From contig NZ_AUJO01000004.1 of the NCBI RefSeq assembly GCF_000424265.1, positions 150,019-214,018 of the forward strand: a DNA stretch of 64,000 bases. Direction: 5' to 3'. Made by a program: the position numbers and the translations under genes. Positions within the stretch are counted from its first letter, which is position 1. Every line of letters begins with the position of its first letter. Shown here piece after piece: positions 1 to 7,704 of the stretch. The notes under the pieces are model-generated. The model was not told the DNA's origin. It saw only the letters and a program-made list of their open reading frames with translations, and did not search any database. The DNA comes from Butyrivibrio sp. WCD3002. Its GTDB lineage: Bacteria; Bacillota; Clostridia; Lachnospirales; Lachnospiraceae.

Positions 1-1
1 T

Positions 2-1156
2 GATAATGCTGCCACATCTCAGAGACCCACTGCGGTTGTGGATGCTATAAAGGATTTTTATGAAAATTCCAATGCAAATCCCTTAAGAGGTCTCTACGAC
101 TGGAGCGTTGACGCCACAGAGAGATATGAGCATGCAAGACAGGTGGTTGCTGACTTTATTGGAGCAGCATCTGCTGAGGAGATCATATTTACCAGAAATA
201 CCACAGAATCCATGAATCTTGTGGCTTACAGTTATGGCCTTTCTAATGTAAATGAAGGCGATGAAGTGGTTATCACTGTGATGGAGCATCATAGCAATAT
301 TCTTCCCTGGCAGATGGTGTGCCGTGAGAAAAAGGCAAAGCTCATCTATCTGGAGCCTGATGAAGAAGGCGTGATCACAGAGGCTGAATATAAGAGCAAG
401 ATTACTGATAAGGCAAAAATCGTGTCTATCGGGCATGTTTCAAATGTATTTGGAATAACCAATCCCGTTAAGGAGATTGCGGCTTACGCTCATGAAAAGG
501 GCGCTACAGTTGTTATGGACGGTGCTCAGGCAGCTCCCCATATTCCTGTTAATGTGCAGGAGCTTGATGCTGATTTTTATGCATTATCAGGACACAAGCT
601 CATGGCTCCCATGGGAATCGGCGTACTTTATGGTAAAAAGGCTATTCTTGAGAATATGAAGCCATTCCTTACAGGCGGCGAGATGATCGAGTATGTTACA
701 AGAGAGGATGCCACTTATGCAGAGCTTCCTCATAAGTTCGAGGCAGGAACCGTCAATGCGGCAGGAGCTGTCGGATTAGAAGCAGCTATTAAATATCTTC
801 AGAAGGTTGGCTTTGATTTTATAAGCAAGCAGGAAGAAAAACTCACTGTCCGCATGATGGAAGGCATGAAAAAGCTTTCTTACATTAAGATTTATGGATC
901 ATCAGATCCTAAAAAGCACAGCGGAATAGTTACCTTCACAATGGATGGGGTTCATCCTCATGATATTTCCTCAGTTTTAAATGATGATCATGTATGCGTA
1001 AGGGCAGGACATCACTGTGCGCAGCCTCTTATGCAGTTTATAGGTGCAGGATCAACGGCAAGAGCCAGTGTATATTTCTATAATACAGAGGAAGAGGTAG
1101 ACAGATTCTTAGAGCACCTTTCCAAGGTCCGCGCTGTTATGGGATATGAGGACTGA
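2..1156 (+). CDS. sufS: Cysteine desulfurase SufS (5'-truncated by window edge)
   Basis: Class-V aminotransferase-fold, PLP-dependent cysteine desulfurase that mobilises sulfur from cysteine for Fe-S cluster assembly. The reading frame is open from base 2 (first residues DNAATSQRP, the typical SufS N-terminal segment), so the real start lies left of the window; the GTG at 38 is internal. The PLP lysine is in the motif SGHKLMAP (Lys codon at 596-598), and the catalytic-loop cysteine is in RAGHHCAQP (Cys codon about 1016). The length after the missing first residues is normal. It is followed 93 nt later by sufU, as in Firmicutes suf operons, which suggests that sufB/C/D lie upstream outside the window. 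Confidence 0.95.
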   Translation, partial: DNAATSQRPTAVVDAIKDFYENSNANPLRGLYDWSVDATERYEHARQVVADFIGAASAEEIIFTRNTTESMNLVAYSYGLSNVNEGDEVVITVMEHHSNILPWQMVCREKKAKLIYLEPDEEGVITEAEYKSKITDKAKIVSIGHVSNVFGITNPVKEIAAYAHEKGATVVMDGAQAAPHIPVNVQELDADFYALSGHKLMAPMGIGVLYGKKAILENMKPFLTGGEMIEYVTREDATYAELPHKFEAGTVNAAGAVGLEAAIKYLQKVGFDFISKQEEKLTVRMMEGMKKLSYIKIYGSSDPKKHSGIVTFTMDGVHPHDISSVLNDDHVCVRAGHHCAQPLMQFIGAGSTARASVYFYNTEEEVDRFLEHLSKVRAVMGYED

Positions 1157-1188
1157 TAATTATTTTAAGAAAGACAATTAAAATAATG

Positions 1189-1231
1189 CCTTCTCCCTTG
1201 GGAGAAGGTGGCACGAAGTGCCGGATGAGGG
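1189..1231. repeat. Double-hairpin intergenic repeat-like element between sufS and sufU
   Basis: The spacer between sufS and sufU contains two adjacent perfect hairpins, CCTTCTCCC-TT-GGGAGAAGG (1189-1208) and GGCAC-GAA-GTGCC (1210-1222), followed by GGATGAGGG. The layout resembles small dispersed intergenic elements that I recall from clostridial genomes. That family link is from memory and was not searched. There is no T-run, so it is not a standard terminator; it could instead be an RNA processing or stability site within the operon. Confidence 0.6.
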
Positions 1232-1249
1232 TTTTAGAAAGGCAATATA

Positions 1250-1711
1250 ATGGATTTAAAGGGTTTATACAGAGAAATAGTTAACGAGCACAATTTAAGA
1301 CCTGTACACAAGGGAGAGATGGAGAATCCCGATCTTGTGCTAAGGGGCGTAAACCCCAGCTGCGGAGATGATATTACATTGCAGCTGAAGGTAGTAGACG
1401 GCGTTATTGATGATGCAATGTTCAGCGGATCTGGCTGCGCTATTTCACAGGCTTCTGTGGATATGATGGCAGATCAGATCATTGGCAGATCCAAAGAGGA
1501 TGCAATTAAGCTCGCAGGAACCTTTATGGGAATGATCAAGGGTGAGATCAAAGAAGAAGAGCAGCTTGAAGAACTTGATGAGGCAGCAGCACTTCAGGAT
1601 ATTTCACACATGCCTGCCAGAGTAAAGTGCGCGGTACTTGGATGGAAGACTATGCAGGAGATGCTTGAGCATCCTGAAAAAGCCGGAAGTGTAAGCACAG
1701 AAGGCGAATGA
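1250..1711 (+). CDS. sufU: Fe-S cluster assembly sulfur-transfer protein SufU
   Basis: A 153-residue zinc-dependent sulfurtransferase that accepts persulfide sulfur from SufS in Gram-positive Fe-S assembly. The conserved ligands are visible at Cys38 and Asp40 (NPSCGDD), Cys63 (GSGCAIS) and Cys127 (ARVKCAVLGW). These match the Cys/Asp/Cys/Cys zinc site of Bacillus SufU, and the length is right for the family. A GAAAGG motif lies just upstream of the ATG. It sits directly after sufS, so the two are probably co-transcribed. A 62-codon frame overlapping its stop (ATGA) has no recognisable features and is not called. Confidence 0.95.
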   Translation: MDLKGLYREIVNEHNLRPVHKGEMENPDLVLRGVNPSCGDDITLQLKVVDGVIDDAMFSGSGCAISQASVDMMADQIIGRSKEDAIKLAGTFMGMIKGEIKEEEQLEELDEAAALQDISHMPARVKCAVLGWKTMQEMLEHPEKAGSVSTEGE

Positions 1712-1927
1712 AACCCGGAGCTGTGGTCATTAAAACCTGGGGAACAGATATCGGGAAATGTCAGATAATTATTTATATTATCAGATGTTGCGTAAACTAT
1801 TGCCGCAACTCGCTAAATTATGTGATTAACAGGGAATTAATGAGGAGATTAAGTCCTTTTTTTATTTTTGCTGTTAATATAAAATTATTTTCGTGAGGGG
1901 AGAACTCGAAAAGGAGAAGAAGGGGAA

Positions 1928-2713
1928 ATGAAAAGAGTTTTAGGAATAGTAATGGCAGCTGTACTTACAGTGTCATCACTAGGAGGGTTCGGAGGCCTTA
2001 AGGTTAAGGCAGCCGAGACAAATGTTTCGAGAGAAACAGCACTTGAAATCGGCAATGATGATTTTAAAACAGGTTCACTTACAAAGGAAGAGTCAAAGGT
2101 TGGCCGCTGGTATAAGTTCACAAACTATTCTAATCAGTGTTCTTATGCTGAAGTAACAATGTCACAGACAGATGGAGACGTTTGACCTAATTTTGAGTTC
2201 TTCTACAAGAATGGCAAGAGTACCGGTCATTCAGGTTTCTTTACAGGTGACGGTGAGACAGTAGTTATCGGCATGGAAGCTCATGAAACAATTTATCTTC
2301 ACATCCACAGCGATGGTTGGAGAAGTGGTTTTTCAACTTACGTAAAGATCACTCTTGAAGAGCCAAATGATTTCAAAACAGTAAAGAAGACAGTTAAGTC
2401 AGGAAAGAACATTTACGGAACAATCGAGCATGATACTGATGTAGACGTTTTCAAGATTAAGCCTAAGAAGACAGGCACAATGATAATTAAGATCACAAAC
2501 AATGATCTTGGAAATGACTTATCTCACCTTAATTACACCGTATACAACAAATCTAAGAGAGCTAAGGCTAACGGCAGAGTTGACTATGGTAAGACAACAA
2601 AGGTAAAGCTTAAGGTTAAGAAGAACCAGCCTATCTATGTAAAGCTTGATGGTTATTTCTTCTGTGCTCGCAGAGAAAACGGAACCTATGTAATAGGTAC
2701 AAAGATTAAATAA
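1928..2713 (+). pseudogene. Secreted PPC-like domain protein interrupted by an in-frame TGA
   Basis: The gene opens with a clear signal peptide (MKRVLGIVMAAVLTVSS, probable cleavage near VKAAE) after a GGAGAAGAAGGGG ribosome-binding region. It reads for 85 codons, hits TGA at 2183-2185, then continues in the same frame for 176 codons to TAA at 2711-2713. Both halves share one style: short beta-rich segments (GRWYKFTNYS; DVDVFKIKPKKTGTMIIKI) like pre-peptidase C-terminal (PPC) or bacterial surface beta-sandwich domains. No frameshift is needed, only one nonsense codon. It is most simply a recent point mutation or a base-call error. Selenocysteine is unlikely because no SECIS-like hairpin is evident directly after the TGA. 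A terminator follows. Confidence 0.7.
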
Positions 2714-2729
2714 TTAGAATGTTTTATGG

Positions 2730-2768
2730 CTCCCGGAATCATAATGATTTCGGGAGTTTTTATTTTTT
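2730..2768 (+). terminator. Rho-independent terminator
   Basis: Stem CTCCCGGAATC / GATTTCGGGAG (one G-T wobble, 5-nt loop) followed by a T-rich tail, placed 17 nt after the stop of the interrupted secreted-protein gene. Confidence 0.9.
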
Positions 2769-2890
2769 GAGTGCATTTTTAATTTTATGCGTGTAATTTT
2801 TTATTCTGCTGCATATATATTTAAGTAACAAGAAAAATTATATGTACGCTTAAAAAAATATTTCTTATGAGCGTGGCAAGGAGGGGAATA

Positions 2891-4270
2891 ATGCCAAAGC
2901 AGGAAGTAGTTGAGATCGAAAATAGAGATTATGAAATCAGACACTTAAACGGTGCGTATAATAAACTGTTTGGATTTCCAAAAGCGAATTATAACCTGGG
3001 TCAGCTTTCTGATCTGCTCGAAACACGTCTTGAAAATCAGAATCAGAAAAACGCTTTGAGAGCGTATATGAATGCAATAGCAAACGATGAAACAGGAACT
3101 GAGACACTGAACGCAGTAACAGTATTTAGTAAATTTTTAAAAGACGAGCTTGATACAAGAGGCCTTATGAGTGAACTTTCCAGACTAAGCAAAAGTAGTG
3201 TGGAGCAGATGACCTTTAACAGCCATGATAATCTTGATATTGTAATTGAGTATGCTGAAGAAGAGCTGAAAAAGCTTAATAAGGGTGAAAAAAAAGAACC
3301 TGTAAAGAAAATCAGTTTTAATGATATAAAGACTATGAAGCATGAAGAAGTGCTTGATGAGCCACAGCATGAGATTAATATTGATAAGCTTAATTTGGAT
3401 GAAGACCAAAGGGATAAGTTTATTGAATCAAAGTATGATGTTGAAACTATCAGAGTAATGATCGAAGGAAAACTCAAGAGTGACAATCAGAAGAAAGTTG
3501 TTAGAGCAGTACTGAACGGATGCTCGAAAAAAGGTTTTGATTGTGATGGTTTTCTCAAGAAATTCATTAAACACAGTAATGCTCTCATTAATGGCGATAA
3601 GTTAGCATCCACTTATATGGAGGATTTAGACAAAGAGCTTAAGTATGCAACTCATTTTAGTAAACACAGACCATTCCTGAGTGAAGCAGGAGAGCTTGCA
3701 TCAAAAGAGGCTAACAAAAAGACACTTGGCAATGCGTCAAAAGTGAATGGATTTTTAGACAGTATGGATTCACAGAAGGATGAATTCCCGGCTGTAAGCA
3801 GAGAATCCTGTGAGTTTTTCCATACAATTACTGCAGATGCCAAAAATGCAAAGAGTGGCATTAGGAATTCAAAGCAATATAAGAGTTTTTATACGGAACT
3901 GAAAAAAGCATCGGAACTTATGGATAAGCTGTATTTGCTTTCAAATAATGGTGGAGAATCTATACGATTAACAGGAATTAAAAATAAAGATCTCAAAACG
4001 GATCTGCTTCCGTTTGCTAAGGATGGTAAGGTCATCAAACGCGAGGATATTATGACCGCCTACCAGCAGACTATGGAGAATGTTAAAAAATACGCCAAAG
4101 ACTATGAGAATTATAAATTTAAGACTAAAACAGAAGATAAGAAAAGAGAACCCGGAAAGAAGCTGGTTAATTCAGACGACAAGAAAAAGCTTAAGCTGAC
4201 AGCAGTCTTTACCGGTGAGAATGGCTATGACACATACATAAAGAAAAATAGTAAGAGTAAAGCATTATAA
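2891..4270 (+). CDS. Unrecognised cytoplasmic protein with an internal repeat
   Basis: I do not recognise this 459-residue, charged, largely helical protein. The ATG at 2891 is chosen because AAGGAGGGG (2878-2886) precedes it at good spacing; an upstream in-frame ATG at 2867 lacks such a site. There is no signal peptide or membrane segment. Two regions resemble each other: around residues 45-65 (LLETRLENQNQKNALRAYMN) and around 190-215 (MIEGKLKSDNQKKVVRAVLN), which suggests duplication of a helical module. The middle is rich in Glu/Lys (EEELKKLNKGEKKEP) and the C-terminus is very basic. A short FNSHDNL motif resembles FNSHNNL in the unrecognised protein at 55235-56404; this may be chance. It has its own leader and faces the hairpin-rich region. 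Confidence 0.8.
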   Translation: MPKQEVVEIENRDYEIRHLNGAYNKLFGFPKANYNLGQLSDLLETRLENQNQKNALRAYMNAIANDETGTETLNAVTVFSKFLKDELDTRGLMSELSRLSKSSVEQMTFNSHDNLDIVIEYAEEELKKLNKGEKKEPVKKISFNDIKTMKHEEVLDEPQHEINIDKLNLDEDQRDKFIESKYDVETIRVMIEGKLKSDNQKKVVRAVLNGCSKKGFDCDGFLKKFIKHSNALINGDKLASTYMEDLDKELKYATHFSKHRPFLSEAGELASKEANKKTLGNASKVNGFLDSMDSQKDEFPAVSRESCEFFHTITADAKNAKSGIRNSKQYKSFYTELKKASELMDKLYLLSNNGGESIRLTGIKNKDLKTDLLPFAKDGKVIKREDIMTAYQQTMENVKKYAKDYENYKFKTKTEDKKREPGKKLVNSDDKKKLKLTAVFTGENGYDTYIKKNSKSKAL

Positions 4271-4602
4271 CGCCACGCAAGATTCGAATGGAAAGAGAGC
4301 CATGCCGACAAACTCGAAACCGCTGCGCTTCTGTCTTCGCTCCGCTTCGGGCGGCGCTAAACAGACGTCCCCCGGACGTCTAGCGCCCTCGTTGTCGCGG
4401 CATTCGCCGTATAAAATAAAAGATATAGATTCCCCTATGTGAGCAAGATTCGCACGAGGGGATGAGCCACGCAGATTCGAAATTTACTACGTAAATTTCT
4501 CATTGTCGCGGCATTCGCCGCATATAAAAAATAGAAGGAAAAGTCTCTTATGTGAGTAAACTCCCAAGAGTCTTTTCCTTCTATTTTTCCTGCGTGGCTC
4601 AT
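4271..4602. repeat. Hairpin-rich intergenic region with duplicated motifs
   Basis: This stretch has no credible gene. Two units share GCCACGCA(A)GATTCGAA (4272-4288 and 4466-4481), then a variable hairpin, then an identical 18-mer TTGTCGCGGCATTCGCCG (4392-4409 and 4503-4520), then a second variable hairpin whose loop begins ATGTGAG(C/T)AA. The first variable hairpins are AGACGTCC-CCC-GGACGTCT in unit 1 and GAAATTTAC-TAC-GTAAATTTC in unit 2. The arms differ in sequence while the hairpin positions are kept, as expected if structure is under selection. Unit 2 is bounded by a perfect 12-bp inverted repeat, ATGAGCCACGCA (4462-4473) and TGCGTGGCTCAT (4591-4602). It could be a MITE-like element, a structured RNA or stacked terminators. 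Confidence 0.75.
4530..4588. terminator. Strong 20-bp hairpin, probable bidirectional terminator
   Basis: Arms 4530-4549 and 4566-4585 pair over 20 bp with one mismatch (AATAGAAGGAAAAG paired with CTTTTCCTTCTATT, plus CTCTT/AAGAG). A T-run follows on the + strand and an A-run precedes it, so it can terminate transcripts from both sides. It lies between the rightward gene ending at 4270 and the leftward tRNA-Lys. Confidence 0.8.
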
Positions 4603-4661
4603 TGCTGACGCGCAAAAAAAGTACCGCCCCATGGGATATACCCACAAAACAGTACTCGGCG

Positions 4662-4734
4662 TGCGCCTCCAGGGGCTCGAACCCTGGACACCCTGATTAA
4701 GAGTCAGGTGCTCTACCAACTGAGCTAGAAGCGC
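4662..4734 (-). tRNA. tRNA-Lys (anticodon CTT)
   Basis: On the minus strand the cloverleaf folds well. The acceptor GCGCTTC pairs with GAGGCGC. The D arm contains GCTCAGTTGGTAGAGC. The anticodon stem CCTGA/TCAGG encloses the loop CTCTTAA, giving anticodon CTT, which reads AAG (Lys). The T arm is CAGGG-TTCGAGC-CCCTG, and the discriminator is A. The 3' CCA is not encoded (CGC follows), so the terminus must be added by the CCA-adding enzyme at 16050-17420. The length is 73 nt. Confidence 0.97.
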
Positions 4735-4776
4735 ATCTTTATTGGTGTTCGTGTCGCTGTCTCAACGACAAGTGAT

Positions 4777-4805
4777 ATATTACTACGGATTTTTTAATAA
4801 TGCAA
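4777..4805 (-). promoter_or_regulatory. Promoter for tRNA-Lys
   Basis: On the minus strand TTGCAT (4800-4805), a 17-nt spacer and TAATAT (4777-4782) match a vegetative SigA promoter, about 43 nt upstream of the mature tRNA 5' end. The rest of 4735-5016 is AT-rich and holds no gene. Confidence 0.7.
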
Positions 4806-5016
4806 GCATTTTTTTAAAAAATTTTCAATTTTTTATTTTTTTCTTAGAAATGGCTTAAAATGGCGCTTTTGATTTAATCATTAGCACTGTTTTTTTATAT
4901 TATGACACAAAATTAAAAAAATAGTTCTCAAATTTTAAAGAGATGAGGAAGGAAAGCTTCTATATTTTTTTATAGAGAATGGTAACAATCTTTCAAATAG
5001 AGGAGGTGTGATATAA

Positions 5017-6708
5017 GTGGAACCTATTAGAGAAGTAGCCACGCACGAATATCCGGATGGGGGATATATTACGACAATGGAGATCGAGGAGCATGAGATC
5101 TTTGTGTATCAGGGAAAAGATACCATGCACAGCGATGTTATCAATTACGGATTTTCTGCTCCGACACTGCTTGTTCTTGGGGACAGTGCATTTAGCAGAG
5201 ATGAGGCGGCAGAATATGCCAAAGAAAACGGACTTTCCGATATTGCAGGAGAAAACGGCGGTAGCGTTATATTCCTTAATCCGCAAAAGGGTAAGGGCTG
5301 GGATACAGAGCCTTACGGCTTATATGAGAAGGTGATGGGGAAATTAAAGCTTACCCAGTGGGGCTTTGATCATGGCATTGTCTATGATGACAAGATACCA
5401 AAGAACTTCTTTGAAGAGCAGATGAGGAAGGAGCATCCCCTTGAGGATGAGACACCTGAGTACTTTATCCTGGGAAGCTCTGTTGCGGTTTATGTTTTTG
5501 CAAAGGGAAAGGGTGCTGATTATATAGGAAGATTCTATTTAAAGCATGTTGAGGGAAGCACTTATCTTGGAGACCTTGGAGAAGGAGATCTCACGATAAC
5601 GGCAGCATTACTTGAAAAAATGAATGAAGCTCCGATTATCACAAGCAAGGAAATACATCTGGTATCAGTGGGAAACGAGGAGATAATAAATTCTGTTTTC
5701 TTAAGTAGCGGGGCTGTTGTAAACGTTTATAAGGAGCTTGATATAAGGGAGCAGTATGACGGCTGCATGGGCGATTATAAGCGTTGGAAGAACAGAGTAA
5801 TGAAGGCTGACAACTGGCGAAAGGAGGGCATCGTAATGGAGCCGGAGACGCTGGTTGTCACCACCTGCGAAGACAATCATGCAAAGGGAATCAAAAGACC
5901 TGAGCATACGGTTGGAATCGTGAATTTCTATGGAAAGGACATGGATGTTCATGATGAGAAAAATAAAAAGCCTCTTATGCTTTGCTTCCACGGCGGCGGA
6001 GACAGCGCTGTTGCGACAGCTATGATAGGCGGATGGCCACAGATAGCCAAGGAGAACGGTTTTATTGTGAGTGCTGTTGAGATGCATCTGGAAGTTCCCG
6101 CAACTGAGGTTATGGAAGTACTTGAGCATCTTAAGAAGGAATTTGCCATAGATGAGACAAAGATATATGCTACAGGCTTTTCCATGGGCGGAATAAAGAG
6201 CTGGGATCTGTATCAGGAATACCCCAAAGCCTTTGCGGGACTTGCTCCCATGAATGCAACTGTTGATGTGGGAGAAAATTCGCAGTTTGAGAAGATTGGC
6301 AAAGTAAACAGAGAGGTTATGGTGCCTGTTTTCTATAACGCAGGCGAAGAATCACCTCTTGCCGAACTTCCAAGACAGGAAGAGAAATGCTTTAACAGAA
6401 TCAAATATCTGTTTGAAGTAAATAAGGTTAAGAAAACCTATGATGTTATGTTTGAAGATAAAGAGAGCTGGAAGGATCAGTGCTACGGTGTCGGCGGAGA
6501 TATCACAAGGCAGTTTGACGATAAGGATTATCCCGAGTGCATAACAACTGTCAGATATTATGAAAGTGAGGATGGCGAAATTTATACAGCCCTTAGCTCA
6601 GTAAGTCATCATAAGCATGACATCAGACCAAATACCTGCAGGATCGCATGGGATTTCCTTAAGAAATTCAGAAGAACTGCTGATGGCAAAATTGTAATAG
6701 AGAAATAA
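5017..6708 (+). CDS. PHB-depolymerase-like serine esterase (alpha/beta hydrolase)
   Basis: A 563-residue protein whose C-terminal half is an alpha/beta hydrolase of the PHB depolymerase/feruloyl esterase type. It has an oxyanion-region motif LCFHGGGDS near residue 325 and the nucleophile elbow ATGFSMGG with Ser389. A histidine in SSVSHHKHD near residue 530 is the likely catalytic base. The N-terminal ~300 residues show no domain I recognise. There is no signal peptide, so it should act in the cytoplasm. The GTG start is preceded by GAGGAGGTG at 5001-5009. It is followed 38 nt later by a second esterase and then an oligosaccharide-type importer, which suggests de-esterification of imported acylated sugars. 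The substrate is inferred only. Confidence 0.8.
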   Translation: MEPIREVATHEYPDGGYITTMEIEEHEIFVYQGKDTMHSDVINYGFSAPTLLVLGDSAFSRDEAAEYAKENGLSDIAGENGGSVIFLNPQKGKGWDTEPYGLYEKVMGKLKLTQWGFDHGIVYDDKIPKNFFEEQMRKEHPLEDETPEYFILGSSVAVYVFAKGKGADYIGRFYLKHVEGSTYLGDLGEGDLTITAALLEKMNEAPIITSKEIHLVSVGNEEIINSVFLSSGAVVNVYKELDIREQYDGCMGDYKRWKNRVMKADNWRKEGIVMEPETLVVTTCEDNHAKGIKRPEHTVGIVNFYGKDMDVHDEKNKKPLMLCFHGGGDSAVATAMIGGWPQIAKENGFIVSAVEMHLEVPATEVMEVLEHLKKEFAIDETKIYATGFSMGGIKSWDLYQEYPKAFAGLAPMNATVDVGENSQFEKIGKVNREVMVPVFYNAGEESPLAELPRQEEKCFNRIKYLFEVNKVKKTYDVMFEDKESWKDQCYGVGGDITRQFDDKDYPECITTVRYYESEDGEIYTALSSVSHHKHDIRPNTCRIAWDFLKKFRRTADGKIVIEK

Positions 6709-6746
6709 TCACATAAAACAATGTATGAAAAAAGAAGGGAGAAGAC

Positions 6747-7541
6747 ATGTCACTATTTCACATTAATTACTTTTCACAATCACTTGCAAAGCTTACTGAG
6801 ATTTACATTGTAGCTCCTGATGATGTTAACGAGCTTATGACGAAGGATAATCCGGCATACGATCGTCCGGCAAAGCTTCTTATTTTGCTTCACGGATATT
6901 CGGGAAATGCTGCAGACTGGGTTACAGGAAGTCCTATCAGAGAGATGGCAGGAAAATACAATCTGGTTGTTGCAATGCCGTCAGGCGATAACAGCTTTTA
7001 TCTGAATGCGAAGCACACAGGCGGAAAATATCAGACCTACATAGGAGAAGAGCTGGTTTCTTATGTAAGAAAGCTCTTTAATCTTTCGGATAAGAGGGAG
7101 GATACCTTCATAGGAGGCTTCTCCATGGGCGGATTCGGTGCATTACATACAGGTCTTGAGTATCCTGAGACCTTCTCAAGGGTTATAGCACTGTCAAGTG
7201 CAAATATTGTTGAAGGACTTGCAATGATGCCGGATGATAATCCCATTGCCAATAAGGACTATTACAGACTGTGGTTTGGCGATCTTGAAGAGGCAGCAAA
7301 AACTCATGCAAATCCCAGGGTGCAGCTTGAAGCCATTAAGGCAGAAGGTAAGATAGCTCCCGCCGTATGGATGGCATGCGGTACAGAGGATTTTGGCTAT
7401 GAAGGAAACAAGGCTCTTAGAGATCTGCTAAAAGAAAACGACATTGATGTTACTTATCATGAAGGTCCCGGTGAGCATAACTGGACATTCTGGAATTCAT
7501 GCCTTGAGCCATCCCTTAAGTGGCTCTTTGGAATTGAATAA
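6747..7541 (+). CDS. Esterase of the tributyrin/S-formylglutathione hydrolase-like family
   Basis: A 264-residue compact alpha/beta hydrolase of the esterase D/tributyrin esterase type (PF00756). Visible features are LLILLHGYSGNAADW near residue 50 (oxyanion region), GGFSMGGFGALH with nucleophile Ser126, and a C-terminal PGEHNWTFW giving the catalytic His. The acidic residue is probably in the CGTEDFG segment. There is no signal peptide, so it is intracellular. The length is typical of lactococcal EstA and related acetyl- or feruloyl-esterases. It is probably co-transcribed with the larger esterase upstream. The ester substrate cannot be read from the sequence. Confidence 0.87.
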   Translation: MSLFHINYFSQSLAKLTEIYIVAPDDVNELMTKDNPAYDRPAKLLILLHGYSGNAADWVTGSPIREMAGKYNLVVAMPSGDNSFYLNAKHTGGKYQTYIGEELVSYVRKLFNLSDKREDTFIGGFSMGGFGALHTGLEYPETFSRVIALSSANIVEGLAMMPDDNPIANKDYYRLWFGDLEEAAKTHANPRVQLEAIKAEGKIAPAVWMACGTEDFGYEGNKALRDLLKENDIDVTYHEGPGEHNWTFWNSCLEPSLKWLFGIE

Positions 7542-7647
7542 TTTAATAGATGTGTCAATTTTTAAAATCCATGAGTCATTATTAGAAGTGGCGCAGGGGA
7601 TATATCTATATACTTAAATCTAACAGGGGAGAACCCCCAAAACACGT

Positions 7648-7661
7648 ATACCATTTGGTAT
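7648..7661. promoter_or_regulatory. Palindrome upstream of ABC importer, possible operator
   Basis: ATACCA-TT-TGGTAT is a perfect 6+6 bp inverted repeat 44 nt upstream of the substrate-binding lipoprotein gene, in the 163-nt gap after the esterases. It could be an operator for the downstream AraC-type regulator or part of a leader hairpin. No binding data support it. Confidence 0.4.
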
Positions 7662-7704
7662 CTGATGAAGGGTCAGATTTTCTTATGGAAAAAGGAGGAT
7701 AACT

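Noticed and set aside
1708..1896. 62-codon frame overlapping the sufU stop
   Set aside because: No ribosome-binding site other than within sufU, odd composition and no recognisable similarity; probably chance.
2183..2185. Selenocysteine codon
   Set aside because: No convincing SECIS-like hairpin follows directly, and the protein family is not a known selenoprotein.
4271..4602. CRISPR array
   Set aside because: Only two copies of the shared motifs, spaced 111 nt apart, with hairpins between them and no cas genes nearby.
4435..4719. Open frame across the tRNA-Lys gene on the minus strand
   Set aside because: It reads through the tRNA and the hairpin repeats and therefore cannot be a real protein gene.
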